DNA of 64,000 nucleotides from BOG-938 sp048498155 (GCA_048498155.1 JBEHYN010000002.1:1-64000); one strand, 5' to 3'; counted from the first letter of the stretch, positions 1 through 8,183 are shown. The notes: generated by a model not told the origin, from the letters alone. Numbers and translations are program-made.

Positions 1-416
1 GGCCGATGATGGCGGCCATCCGGACCTGAGGGGGGCGAGCGTCTCATCTCAGACCGGCGGCACCGCCCACCCAACCGAGTTTTTACACAGCCTCGACTCT
101 CAATGGCCGCGCCAACCAGCGTTTGCGTCAGCGTCGAGCCCCAACACCACCGAGGACCCGGGGACGAGCAAAATCGCCCAGTCCGAATGTCTGTGTCGGG
201 CCAAAGGCGTGAATTCGCTTAGTCACCACTGAGCGGCTGTCACGCGACCGGTTTCCTGCCGGTTCGTACAGTCGTGTCGACCTGAACGTCATCACAAGAT
301 TAGAGACAGGTGGTGTCCAGATTTACGGAAAAGCAGGTCTCATCTGGGTTGTTCCCCGGCCACACCATCACCCTAATTTCCAGGGTGGCTGATCTCAACC
401 TCAGAAGGGGAGGGGA
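1..416. other. Gene-free stretch beyond the tRNA-Asn 3' end
   Basis: I see no convincing coding frame or RNA gene in these 416 bases. Short open frames on both strands are interrupted and do not resemble any family I know. The stretch lies directly beyond the 3' end of tRNA-Asn, a position often used by integrating elements, so a decayed element end is possible, but no transposase remnant or direct repeat could be shown. Confidence 0.4.
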
Positions 417-491
417 TGGCTCCGCGGGTAGGATTCGAACCTACGACCAGCCGGTTAACAGCCGGCTGCTCTACCACTGAGCTACCGCGGA
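417..491 (-). tRNA. tRNA-Asn (GTT anticodon)
   Basis: The reverse complement folds as a complete tRNA. The 5' acceptor strand TCCGCGG pairs with CCGCGGA at the 3' end, followed by discriminator G and an encoded CCA. The anticodon stem CCGGC/GCCGG carries the loop triplet GTT, and the T arm has the GTTCGAATC loop. The gene stands alone, about 100 bases beyond a minus-strand terminator hairpin. Confidence 0.96.
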
Positions 492-587
492 TCAGCGCTC
501 ATCGAGCGGGGGCTATACGCTGGCCCGGGGGCGGGCGCAAGCCGGACCAGCCCCAGGAGCGTCGCCGGTAAAACCACTCACGGGAAC

Positions 588-614
588 AAAAAAAGCCCGG
601 CGCGAAGCCGGGCT
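588..614 (-). terminator. Rho-independent terminator
   Basis: On the minus strand the stem AGCCCGGC / GCCGGGCT with the 5-base loop TTCGC is followed at once by seven T residues. It is the first terminator beyond the NHL-repeat gene (stop at 739) and would also end any short transcript begun in the 615-690 interval. Confidence 0.85.
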
Positions 615-652
615 TGAAAGTCTGTGATGGTGGGTGTCTTCGAGAAGACATC
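588..652 (-). ncRNA. Candidate small RNA ending at the 588-614 terminator
   Basis: Read on the minus strand, a 7-bp hairpin (TGTCTTC, two-base loop, GAAGACA; 635-650) is followed by an unpaired linker of about 20 bases and then a strong intrinsic terminator. Just upstream are three TTAA half-sites, two of them spaced as a CtrA box (673-688). Promoter box, 5' hairpin, linker and terminator is a typical small-RNA layout. The alternative is that this is only the 3' untranslated end of the NHL gene, whose stop is about 90 bases upstream. The transcript start is a guess. Confidence 0.35.
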
Positions 653-672
653 GTTAACCTGCGCGTATGTCC

Positions 673-688
673 TTAACGGCGGGTTAAC
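673..688 (+). promoter_or_regulatory. CtrA-type box TTAA-N7-TTAAC
   Basis: The sequence TTAACGGCGGGTTAAC fits the CtrA consensus (TTAA, seven bases, TTAAC) exactly. Another GTTAAC half-site lies at 653-658. CtrA is the master cell-cycle regulator of Caulobacterales, and this genome clearly belongs near that group. The box does not precede any protein start; the only transcript it could easily serve is a short one read leftward to the terminator at 588-614. Binding is inferred from sequence match only. Confidence 0.5.
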
Positions 689-738
689 CGCGCCTTTCCA
701 TCGTATGAACATTGCGCGACGAGGCGCCGCAGCCGCGA

Positions 739-2214
739 TCAGCGTTCGGCTGGGCCTCCCACCTTGTCGAACCCCGCGCCGGCGCAGCCGGGCGCGCCGA
801 AGTGGGCGAATTTCTGGATGCGCATTCCGGTGTCCACTTCGGCTGTGTAGATATTGCCTTGGCTGTCCAGGCTCACCTGGTGCAACCAATGGAATTGGCC
901 CAGTTGGCGCCCGCCGCTGCCCAGGCGGCCCAGTTCCTTCAGGGTTTTCCGGTCCAGGATATAAATGGTCTGGTTGGTGTTATCGCCGACGTAGAGGCAG
1001 CTCTGGGCCTTGTCGCGCGAGAAGTTCATCGAGACCGAGGTTCCGGGCATGACCGGCAGGGTCTCGGTGTGCTCGCTGATCAACTGTTCGGTGACATAGC
1101 CGCATTTTCCCGTCTGTCCGGCGGGATTGGCGCAGGGCTTGCCCAGGTTCGGATCGCTTTTGTCGAACACCTGGATGCGGTCATTGCCGCGATCACAGAC
1201 ATAGATCTTGCCGTCGTTGGCGATCTTCACGCAATGCACGGGGTTGCGGAAGAAGGCGGGCCTGCTGTCGCCCTTGGCGTAGGCGGGCGGCCAGCGGCCG
1301 GCGGCTGCTGCACCGGCGTCGTCCACTGGATTGTTCCCGTAGGCGCCGAAATGACCGATGTACTGGCCGGTGTCGGCGTTGGCGATCAGAACGCGCCGAT
1401 TGCCGTAACCGTCGGCGACATAGAGGCGGCGGGTGGCTTCATCGACCACCATGTCGGCGGGCATGTACAGGGTGGGCGTGCCGTTGACGCCGCTGTTGGA
1501 GTCGTTGCTGTTCGGCCCGGTCGGCGTGCCGCCGATGCGCATCTTAAAATTACCGTTCATGTCGAACTTCAGCACGAAGCCGTCGCCGCCATGGGGATTG
1601 GTGATCCAGGCCGAACCACCGGTCGGCACGCGCCCGCTGCTGCCGGCCAGCCAGACGTTGTCCTGCTTGTCGACGTAGATGCCGTGCTCCAGGTTAGGCC
1701 AGATACAGCCCTGGTCTTCCTTGCACTTGGTCTGCATGAAGCCGGGGTCGGCGGGGCCGCCCCAGGCCCGCAATAGCTTACCGTCCATGTCGAATTCGAG
1801 CACCGAAGGGGCGGCCTTGCAGCAATCGGCGACGGGGCCATTGGGCCGGGCGAAGCCCAGGCCATTGGCCGGGACGCCCTTGGCGTCCTTCACGCCGGGC
1901 AAGGCGCCTTCCAACGCCGTCTCGTCATTGGTCAGGGTGCGGGGCCGATTGTAGACCCAAATATGATCGTGGGGATCGACATAGAGCCCGCCGATCTGGC
2001 CTAGGACCCAGTTGTGGGGCAGGGGCTGCGGCCAGGTCGGGTCCGCCAGAAATCCTGGCGTCTTGCCGGCCGGAGCGGCGTGATAGACGCCGGTCTGCTT
2101 GGCCAGGCGCGCGGTGATGGCGCTGTTCTTGAGCGTGGCCGGCCCGGCGGGCGCGGCGGCGGACACTGATGCCCACGCGAGCAGCAGAGGCAGGATAAGA
2201 CCCAGGCGTTTCAT
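739..2214 (-). CDS. Secreted NHL-repeat beta-propeller protein
   Basis: The 491-residue product begins with a Sec signal peptide (MKRLGLILPLLLAW..., cleavage near an A-A-A-P region around residue 22). The rest shows NHL-type blades such as DKQDNVWLAG, RRLYVADGYGNRRV, KIYVCDRGNDRIQVF and GNIYTAEVDTGMRIQKF. The architecture resembles the peptidyl-alpha-hydroxyglycine amidating-lyase-like NHL family, but enzymatic activity is not assured. I chose the ATG at 2214: the frame stays open upstream but runs through tRNA-Cys, so longer starts are wrong. It is probably a single-gene unit ending at the terminator at 588-614. The substrate or ligand is unknown. Confidence 0.85.
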   Translation of the reverse strand: MKRLGLILPLLLAWASVSAAAPAGPATLKNSAITARLAKQTGVYHAAPAGKTPGFLADPTWPQPLPHNWVLGQIGGLYVDPHDHIWVYNRPRTLTNDETALEGALPGVKDAKGVPANGLGFARPNGPVADCCKAAPSVLEFDMDGKLLRAWGGPADPGFMQTKCKEDQGCIWPNLEHGIYVDKQDNVWLAGSSGRVPTGGSAWITNPHGGDGFVLKFDMNGNFKMRIGGTPTGPNSNDSNSGVNGTPTLYMPADMVVDEATRRLYVADGYGNRRVLIANADTGQYIGHFGAYGNNPVDDAGAAAAGRWPPAYAKGDSRPAFFRNPVHCVKIANDGKIYVCDRGNDRIQVFDKSDPNLGKPCANPAGQTGKCGYVTEQLISEHTETLPVMPGTSVSMNFSRDKAQSCLYVGDNTNQTIYILDRKTLKELGRLGSGGRQLGQFHWLHQVSLDSQGNIYTAEVDTGMRIQKFAHFGAPGCAGAGFDKVGGPAER

Positions 2215-2316
2215 GTTCCGGCTCCCTAATATTTTGGGAGAGCCTAGCCGCTCGGCGATGGATCGGCCACAGGCTTGTGGCCAGCGGTTTAATCGCTCTT
2301 TGACAACCCAGGGGGT

Positions 2317-2390
2317 TGGAGGCCTGGCCGAGAATCGAACTCGGGTGCGCGGATTTGCAGTCCGCTGCGTCACCACTCCGCCACCAGGCC
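2317..2390 (-). tRNA. tRNA-Cys (GCA anticodon)
   Basis: The reverse complement gives acceptor strands GGCCTGG / CCAGGCC, discriminator T, encoded CCA, an anticodon loop CTGCAAA with GCA, and a T arm GAGTTCGATTCTC. It lies about 100 bases upstream of the NHL-repeat gene on the same strand. Confidence 0.96.
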
Positions 2391-2584
2391 GGTAGCTCGC
2401 AGGGCGCCCCCGCAAGAGATGACGCTGGCCTAACAGATGGCGTCGCGGGCGGCAATCTCCGGGGCGGTGCAAAATTCATACGCTTTGGCGTCTATTGGCG
2501 CAGCGGCGGTCTAGTGCGGCGATTGCCTTGGCCGGGGCGGGGGCCCTATAAGCAGGCCGCCAGCCCTGATTGGCCGAGGAGCCC

Positions 2585-3154
2585 ATGACCTTCGATTTTC
2601 AAGCCGCTCGGCTGACCATGGTCGAGAGCCAGGTGCGCACCAGCGACGTGACCGATCTGGGCGTGCAAGACGCCATGCGGCTTGCCCCGCGCGAGGCCCT
2701 TTGCCCGCCGGAAAAGGCTCAGGTCGCCTATGCGGACGCCGAGATTGAATATGCGCCCGGCCGCTACCTCATGCGCCCCCGCGAGATCGGCAAGCTGCTT
2801 CAGGCCATCAAGCCCGTCCCGGGCCAAAAAGCCCTGGCCATAGCCGCGCCTTACGCCGCCCAGGTGTTGGCCTTGATCGGGCTAGAGGTGGAGGTCGCCG
2901 AGCCGGACGCCACGCTGAAACAGGGCGCGCGCTACGACGTGATCGTGACCGAGGGCGCGGTGGCTCAAGTTCCCCCGACCTGGACCGCCGCCCTGGCGGA
3001 AGGCGGACGGCTAGGCGTTGTCGTGCGAAGTGGACCGGTGGGCAAGGCGCGGCTCTGCACTGTCTGCGCGGGTCACGCCGCATGGCGCGAGGTGTTCGAT
3101 GCCACGCCGCCTTATCTCGCGGGCATGGAGCCACAACCCCATTTCGCTTTTTAG
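2585..3154 (+). CDS. Protein-L-isoaspartate O-methyltransferase-like protein
   Basis: The 189-residue protein starts DFQAARLTMVESQVRTSDVTD, the N-terminal pattern of the short alphaproteobacterial Pcm-like family (SAM-dependent carboxyl methyltransferase fold). The usual Pcm glycine-rich SAM motif is weak here (KALAIAAPYAAQVLALIG), so catalytic activity is uncertain. A GAGGAG ribosome site at about 2575-2580 sits five bases before the ATG at 2585, which is why this start is preferred over the in-frame TTG at 2570. In related genomes this gene often precedes a TolC-type outer-membrane gene, but here popZ follows after 124 bases. Confidence 0.8.
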   Translation: MTFDFQAARLTMVESQVRTSDVTDLGVQDAMRLAPREALCPPEKAQVAYADAEIEYAPGRYLMRPREIGKLLQAIKPVPGQKALAIAAPYAAQVLALIGLEVEVAEPDATLKQGARYDVIVTEGAVAQVPPTWTAALAEGGRLGVVVRSGPVGKARLCTVCAGHAAWREVFDATPPYLAGMEPQPHFAF

Positions 3155-3278
3155 TCTGCGCCATATCCGCGCGTTCTTCGATCAGCCGCAGGCCCGTATC
3201 TCACCTGCATTGCAGTAACGCGCGGCGACGCATAGGCTACGGTCGTCGAACCGCGATTCACCCGACTGGGCGCCCCTA

Positions 3279-3839
3279 ATGTCTGACCAAAACAGCCAAG
3301 AACCGACGATGGAAGAGATCCTGGCGTCGATCCGCCGGATCATCTCCGAGGACGATGCGCCTGCCGCTGCAGCGGAGGACGAGCCCGCGGCTGTCCACGC
3401 CGCCGAGCCCGTGCCTGACCCTGACCCCCTGACCGAACTCACGCATGAGCCGGATCTTAGCGGATCGGTGGAGGACGATGTTCTGGAGCTCACCGACCGG
3501 TTGGAAGACGCTCCGCCGCCCCGCCATGAAACGGTAGGCGACTTGGATGTGTTTTCGTCCGGCTCCTTGCTGGCTCCTGAGGCTGCGCGCGAACCGCCGC
3601 CTCCCGAGCCGATGCGGGAGGAAACCCTCGTCAGCCGTCCCACGGCCAGTACGGCGGCCTCGGCATTTGGCGCGCTTCAGCGTCAGGTCTTGATGCCCGC
3701 TGACGGTCGCTCGCTGGAAGACGTTACGCGCGAACTGATGCGGCCGCTGCTCAAGGCCTGGCTGGACGAGCACCTGCCGGCCATTGTGCAGGCTGCGGTG
3801 GAGGCGGAAGTCGAGCGGATTTCTCGCCAGCGCCGCTGA
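3279..3839 (+). CDS. popZ: PopZ polar organizing protein
   Basis: PopZ forms the polar microdomain that anchors the ParB/parS centromere and recruits cell-cycle regulators in Caulobacter. The 186-residue product has the three expected parts. The N-terminal helix contains EPTMEEILASIRRIISEDD (DUF2497 signature). Residues of about 28-115 are a disordered region rich in Pro, Glu and Asp. The C-terminal helical oligomerisation domain includes GRSLEDVTRELMRPLLKAWL and ends VERISRQRR. Placement directly before valS matches Caulobacter crescentus, where PopZ is 177 residues. I am confident from sequence and synteny together. Confidence 0.95.
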   Translation: MSDQNSQEPTMEEILASIRRIISEDDAPAAAAEDEPAAVHAAEPVPDPDPLTELTHEPDLSGSVEDDVLELTDRLEDAPPPRHETVGDLDVFSSGSLLAPEAAREPPPPEPMREETLVSRPTASTAASAFGALQRQVLMPADGRSLEDVTRELMRPLLKAWLDEHLPAIVQAAVEAEVERISRQRR

Positions 3840-3940
3840 ACGCCCCATTTTTCGCCTGGCCGGAACAGAATTTCCAGCAAGGCCTTCCCATCCCTTGCTA
3901 TAGGCGGGCCGCGTATGTCCTCGCCTAGTTCCTTGCCGTG

Positions 3941-6610
3941 ATGCTCGAAAAGACCTTCGATCCCAAATCCGCCGAACCGCGCCTTTATCAGCGCTGGGAA
4001 TCCTCCGGCGCCTTTGCGCCCAAGGCCGACGCGGCTGCGTCGGCTTTCAGCATCGTCATTCCGCCGCCCAATGTCACCGGCTCGCTGCACATCGGCCATG
4101 CGCTGAACAACACCTTGCAGGACGTGCTGACCCGCTATCATCGCATGCGCGGCGAGGCGGCCCTGTGGCTGCCGGGCACCGACCATGCGGGAATCGCCAC
4201 CCAGATGGTGGTGGAGCGCCAGCTGGCCGCCCAGGGCAATGTGGGCCGCCGCGAACTGGGCCGCGACGCCTTCGTCGAAAAGGTCTGGCAGTGGAAGGGC
4301 GAGTCCGGGGGCACCATCGTGCGCCAGCTAAGGCGCCTGGGCGCCTCCTGCGATTGGAGCCGCGAGCGCTTTACCCTGGACGATGGTCTGTCGGCCGCTG
4401 TGCGCAAGGTGTTCGTGCAACTGCACAAACAGGGGCTGATTTACCGCGATAAGCGGCTGGTCAATTGGGACCCGCAGTTCCAGAGCGCCATTTCCGACAT
4501 CGAGGTCGAGCAGCGCGAGGTGGCCGGCGCCTATTGGCACTTTGCCTACCCTCTGGCCGACGGCCCGGTGGACGGGATCGAGGAGATCGTCGTCGCCACC
4601 ACCCGGCCCGAGACTATGCTGGGCGATACGGCCGTGGCTGTGCATCCTGACGATGAGCGCTACAAGGCCCTGGTCGGCAAAATGGTGCGTTTGCCTATCG
4701 TCGGGCGGCTGATTCCCATTGTGGCGGACGCCTATGCCGATCCGGAAAAAGGCTCGGGCGCGGTCAAGATCACCCCAGCCCACGACTTCAACGACTATCA
4801 GGTGGGCAAGCGGCACGATCTGCCGCTGATCAATATCCTGGACCCCTTCGCCAAACTGAACGACGAGGCTCCGCCTGCCTATCGCGGCCTCGACCGGTTC
4901 GCCGCGCGCAAGGCCGTGGTGGCGCAGATGGAGGCGCTCGGTCTGCTGCGACAGATCGAGAAGACCCGCCACGTTGTGCCGCACGGCGACCGTTCCGGCG
5001 TGGTGATCGAGCCCTATCTGACCGATCAGTGGTACGTCGACGCCCACACCCTGGCCCAGCCGGCGATCAAGGCGGTGGAAGAGGGCGCGACGGTGTTCGA
5101 GCCCAAGGCCTGGGAGAAGACCTATTTCGAGTGGCTGAGGAATATCGAACCCTGGTGCATCTCGCGCCAGCTGTGGTGGGGGCATCGAATCCCCGCTTGG
5201 TACGGCCCCGATGGCCATGTGTTCGTGGAGGAAAACGAGGCCGCCGCCATCGCCGCCGCCCGCGCGCATTACGGCGACAACAGGCCCCTGTCCCAGGACG
5301 AGGACGTGCTCGACACCTGGTTTTCCTCGGCGCTTTGGCCGTTCTCGACCCTTGGCTGGCCCAATGAGACGGCCGACCTTAAGCGGTTCTATCCCACCAG
5401 CGTGTTGGTGACGGGCTTTGACATCATCTTCTTCTGGGTGGCCCGAATGATGATGATGGGCTTGCATTTCATGGGCGAGGTTCCCTTCCGCAAGGTGTTC
5501 ATCAACGCCCTGGTGCGCGACGAGCGCGGGCAGAAGATGTCCAAGTCCAAGGGCAATGTGCTGGACCCGCTGAAGCTGATCGACGCCTATGGCGCCGACG
5601 CCCTGCGCTTCACAATGGTTGCCATGTCCGGGCAGGCGCGTGACATTAAATTATCAGAACAACGAATTGAAGGTTATCGTAATTTTGGCACTAAGTTGTG
5701 GAACGCTGCTCGCTTCTGCCAAATGAACGAATGCGTGGCTGACGCCGGGTTTGATCCGGCGAGCGTGAAGCAGACGATCAACCGCTGGATCCGCGGCGAG
5801 ACGGCCAAGACCATCGCTGAGGTGACCGCCGCCCTGGACGCCTGCGCCTTCGACGACGTGGCCAATGCGCTTTACCGTTTCATCTGGAATGTGTTCTGCG
5901 ACTGGCATCTGGAGCTGGCTAAGCCGGTTCTCAATGGCGAGGACGAAGCGGCCAAGGCCGAGACGCGCGCTACGACCGCCTGGGTGCTCGACGTCTGTCT
6001 GAAACTGCTGCATCCGGTCATGCCGTTCCTGACCGAAGAGCTGTGGGACAAGCTGTCGGAATTCGGCGCCAAGCGCTCTGGCATGCTGATCAGCGCCCCG
6101 TGGCCTGTCGCCAGCGACGCCTGGCTCGACGAGAAGGCTTGCGCCGAGATCGGTCTGATCATCGCGGCCGTGACCGAAGGCCGCTCGGTGCGCGCGGAAC
6201 TGAACGTGCCGCCTTCGGCGCGTCCGCCCTTGCATCTGCCAGAGGTCAGCAAAGCCAATCGCGCGGTCTATGAGGCTAATGAGGCGGTTATCGCCTCGAC
6301 TTTGCGGATTTCAGAACTGAGGTTCGCGCCGGCTCCTCCAGGCTCGATCCCGTTCGTGGTTGAGGGCGACACCCTGGCCCTGCCGGTGGCGCAATTCGTT
6401 GATCTGGAAGCGGAGCGCGCGCGCCTGAGCAAGGAGATCGCAGGTCTGGAGGCCGACGCTGAACGCACCCGCAATAAGCTGGACAATCCCGACTTCGTGG
6501 CGCGAGCACCCGAGGAGGTGGTCGAGCAGAATCGCGAACGCTTGGCCGAAGCCGAGGCCGCCAAGGCCAAGCTGAGCTCGGCCCTGCACCGCATCGAGGC
6601 CATGGGCTAA
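3941..6610 (+). CDS. valS: Valyl-tRNA synthetase
   Basis: This class I synthetase charges tRNA-Val. The 889 residues carry the HIGH motif in PPPNVTGSLHIGHALNNT (HIGH at 50-53) and KMSKS at 532-536 (GQKMSKSKGNVLDP). A CP1 editing domain lies between them, with an anticodon-binding region and a C-terminal coiled-coil tRNA arm (ARLSKEIAGLEADAERTRNKL). Start is the ATG at 3941; a GTG lies directly before it. An unusual feature is a run of 14 consecutive codons ending in A or T (5645-5686, residues 569-582) in an otherwise GC3-rich gene, near the boundary between catalytic core and anticodon-binding domain. The gene follows popZ by 101 bases and precedes tlyA by 10. Confidence 0.98.
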   Translation: MLEKTFDPKSAEPRLYQRWESSGAFAPKADAAASAFSIVIPPPNVTGSLHIGHALNNTLQDVLTRYHRMRGEAALWLPGTDHAGIATQMVVERQLAAQGNVGRRELGRDAFVEKVWQWKGESGGTIVRQLRRLGASCDWSRERFTLDDGLSAAVRKVFVQLHKQGLIYRDKRLVNWDPQFQSAISDIEVEQREVAGAYWHFAYPLADGPVDGIEEIVVATTRPETMLGDTAVAVHPDDERYKALVGKMVRLPIVGRLIPIVADAYADPEKGSGAVKITPAHDFNDYQVGKRHDLPLINILDPFAKLNDEAPPAYRGLDRFAARKAVVAQMEALGLLRQIEKTRHVVPHGDRSGVVIEPYLTDQWYVDAHTLAQPAIKAVEEGATVFEPKAWEKTYFEWLRNIEPWCISRQLWWGHRIPAWYGPDGHVFVEENEAAAIAAARAHYGDNRPLSQDEDVLDTWFSSALWPFSTLGWPNETADLKRFYPTSVLVTGFDIIFFWVARMMMMGLHFMGEVPFRKVFINALVRDERGQKMSKSKGNVLDPLKLIDAYGADALRFTMVAMSGQARDIKLSEQRIEGYRNFGTKLWNAARFCQMNECVADAGFDPASVKQTINRWIRGETAKTIAEVTAALDACAFDDVANALYRFIWNVFCDWHLELAKPVLNGEDEAAKAETRATTAWVLDVCLKLLHPVMPFLTEELWDKLSEFGAKRSGMLISAPWPVASDAWLDEKACAEIGLIIAAVTEGRSVRAELNVPPSARPPLHLPEVSKANRAVYEANEAVIASTLRISELRFAPAPPGSIPFVVEGDTLALPVAQFVDLEAERARLSKEIAGLEADAERTRNKLDNPDFVARAPEEVVEQNRERLAEAEAAKAKLSSALHRIEAMG

Positions 6611-6620
6611 ACTTAGTGGC

Positions 6621-7355
6621 ATGGCCCGCAAACGCATCGATGTCCTGCTGGTGGAGCGCGGGCTGTTCGACAGCCGCTCCCAGGCCCGCCAGGCCATAGA
6701 GGCAGGCGGGGTGGCGGTTTTCGGTCTCCCTGTCAGCAAACCCTCCGAGCAGGTCGATGAACTCGCCGAGATCACGGCCGAGCCGGCGCACGGTTGGGTG
6801 GGGCGCGGCGCCCTGAAACTGGCTCATGCCCTGGAAAGTTGGAAGATCGTCGCTGAGGCCAAGGTGGTGCTCGACATCGGCGCATCGACCGGCGGTTTTA
6901 CCGAGGTCTGCCTGGAAGGCGGGGCGCGGCGGGTGTTCGCGGTTGACGTGGGCCGTGGTCAACTGCATCCGCGCCTGGCGAACGATCCCAGGGTCGTCAA
7001 TTTGGAGGGTGTGGACGCGCGCAGCCTGGACCATGAGATGATCGATGAAGCGCCCCACTTGATCGTGTGCGACGCCAGCTTCATCGGCTTGGAAAAGGTG
7101 CTTGCAGCCGCCCTGGGCCTGGCGGCTTCGGGCGCTGACCTAATCGCCCTGGTCAAACCGCAGTTCCAGCTTGGTCCCGGGCGAGTGGGCAAGGGCGGGA
7201 TCATCAAGGATCCTGAAGCTCGACAGGAGGCGCTGGCCGGCGTCGAGGCGTTTGTGAACGCTGCGGGCTGGCGGGTTCAAGCCACGCTGCAGAGTCCCCT
7301 CACGGGCAGTGATGGAAACATCGAATTTCTGCTGTGGGCCAAAGGGCCTGTCTGA
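6621..7355 (+). CDS. tlyA: TlyA family rRNA 2'-O-methyltransferase
   Basis: The 244-residue protein joins an N-terminal S4 RNA-binding domain (KRIDVLLVERGLFDSRSQAR) to an FtsJ-type methyltransferase domain. The SAM motif is VLDIGASTGGFTEVCL (about 84-99), followed by AVDVGRGQLHPRL and ALVKPQFQLG. TlyA enzymes 2'-O-methylate cytidines of 16S and/or 23S rRNA; the shorter TlyA type methylates only 23S rRNA. It starts 10 bases after valS and is probably co-transcribed. A hairpin at 7366-7391 follows. Confidence 0.93.
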   Translation: MARKRIDVLLVERGLFDSRSQARQAIEAGGVAVFGLPVSKPSEQVDELAEITAEPAHGWVGRGALKLAHALESWKIVAEAKVVLDIGASTGGFTEVCLEGGARRVFAVDVGRGQLHPRLANDPRVVNLEGVDARSLDHEMIDEAPHLIVCDASFIGLEKVLAAALGLAASGADLIALVKPQFQLGPGRVGKGGIIKDPEARQEALAGVEAFVNAAGWRVQATLQSPLTGSDGNIEFLLWAKGPV

Positions 7356-7365
7356 TCCCCAACGA

Positions 7366-7391
7366 GAATCCGCCCCCGAGGGGACGGATTC
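7366..7391. terminator. Hairpin between convergent tlyA and glycine-zipper gene
   Basis: GAATCCGCCCC and GGGGACGGATTC form a long stem with one bulged base around a three-base loop, exactly between the stops of two convergent genes. There is no T tract on either side, so it may act as a bidirectional or Rho-assisted terminator. Confidence 0.5.
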
Positions 7392-7406
7392 GACGCCGGT
7401 CGGCTA

Positions 7407-7880
7407 TCAGCGGTGATGACGCCAGTGACGACCACCGCCACCATAATAGTACCCGATGGCGGGCGGGGCGTAGTAGGGCGCAGGGTAGTAGTAGGCTGGC
7501 GGGGGCGGAGCCGCGTAGTAGACCGGCGGCGGAGGCGGCGCATCGTAGTCCGGCTCGCCGTAGCCGGCTGCATAGGCCGGTGGCGGCGGAGCGGCTCCGC
7601 TGCAGTTGGTAGCTCCGCGCGCCGCAGCCGAACCGACCAGGGCGCCCACGACACCGCCGATGATGGAGCCGCCGGTGCGCCCGCCGCCGCTGGCGAGGTT
7701 GGAGCCAGCCGCCGCGCCGGCGACTGCGCCCACTAGGCCGCCGCCGATATTGGCGCCTTCGCAGGGGTCGCCGTAATAGGTCTGGGCCGATGCGACGCCG
7801 GGCGCGGCGGCTGCAGCGACGGTCATGGCGACCAGGGCGCCGCCGATAGCGGACTTGGCCAGGGGGATGGATTTGAACAT
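7407..7880 (-). CDS. Glycine-zipper (17 kDa surface antigen-like) protein
   Basis: The 157-residue product has a signal peptide (hydrophobic stretch about 8-32, ending GVASAQ). A glycine-zipper segment of GxxxG-rich helices follows (NIGGGLVGAVAGAAAGSNLA and GGSIIGGVVGALVGSAAA). The C-terminal tail is Pro/Tyr/Ala-rich and low in complexity, ending GGGGRHWRHHR. Such proteins sit in the outer membrane or periplasm. The ATG at 7880 is chosen because GAGGAG lies seven bases upstream; the ATG at 7886 is too close to that site. A 35-residue ORF ends 20 bases upstream on the same strand. Confidence 0.8.
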   Translation of the reverse strand: MFKSIPLAKSAIGGALVAMTVAAAAAPGVASAQTYYGDPCEGANIGGGLVGAVAGAAAGSNLASGGGRTGGSIIGGVVGALVGSAAARGATNCSGAAPPPPAYAAGYGEPDYDAPPPPPVYYAAPPPPAYYYPAPYYAPPAIGYYYGGGGRHWRHHR

Positions 7881-7906
7881 GGACATGCTCCTCGAAAAAA
7901 CGAACA

Positions 7907-8014
7907 TCAAAAGGGTTTGGGGCGACGGCCAGACGCCTGCGCCATCCGCAGCCCGGCCATCGACGATGGCGACGCAAGGCTCAGGGCGATGACTAAGAGC
8001 AGGAAGGCTCGCAT
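7907..8014 (-). CDS. Small hydrophobic peptide, 35 residues
   Basis: The frame reads MRAFLLLVIALSLASPSSMA and continues to a charged tail GRRPKPF before TGA. The first 20 residues form a signal-peptide or membrane-helix-like stretch. A TGAGGAG ribosome-binding sequence lies about nine bases upstream of the ATG. It is positioned just before the glycine-zipper gene on the same strand and could be co-transcribed or act as a leader peptide. No family was recognised; the call rests on the ribosome site and hydrophobic profile. Confidence 0.4.
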   Translation of the reverse strand: MRAFLLLVIALSLASPSSMAGLRMAQASGRRPKPF

Positions 8015-8183
8015 GGCTTTGTCTCCTCAGTCGCGGTTTTGGCGCGAGCCGCAACCGGGTCTATGGGTGCACATTGCCCCCTGGACTCTGAACGAAGTTT
8101 GAGCGGCTTGTTCATCTTCGTTCATGCGCCCTTAAGTCGGCCGCCCCGCAAGTGGGGTCTATCGCGATTAGTGGGGGGCGTAG

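Noticed and set aside
739..2472. Long N-terminal extension of the NHL-repeat gene
   Set aside because: The extra 86 codons run through tRNA-Cys (2317-2390) and precede a clear signal peptide starting at 2214.
4328..5467. 379-codon open frame antisense to valS
   Set aside because: It overlaps the unambiguous valS coding region, has His/Gly-rich shadow composition typical of GC-rich antisense frames, and has no family pattern.
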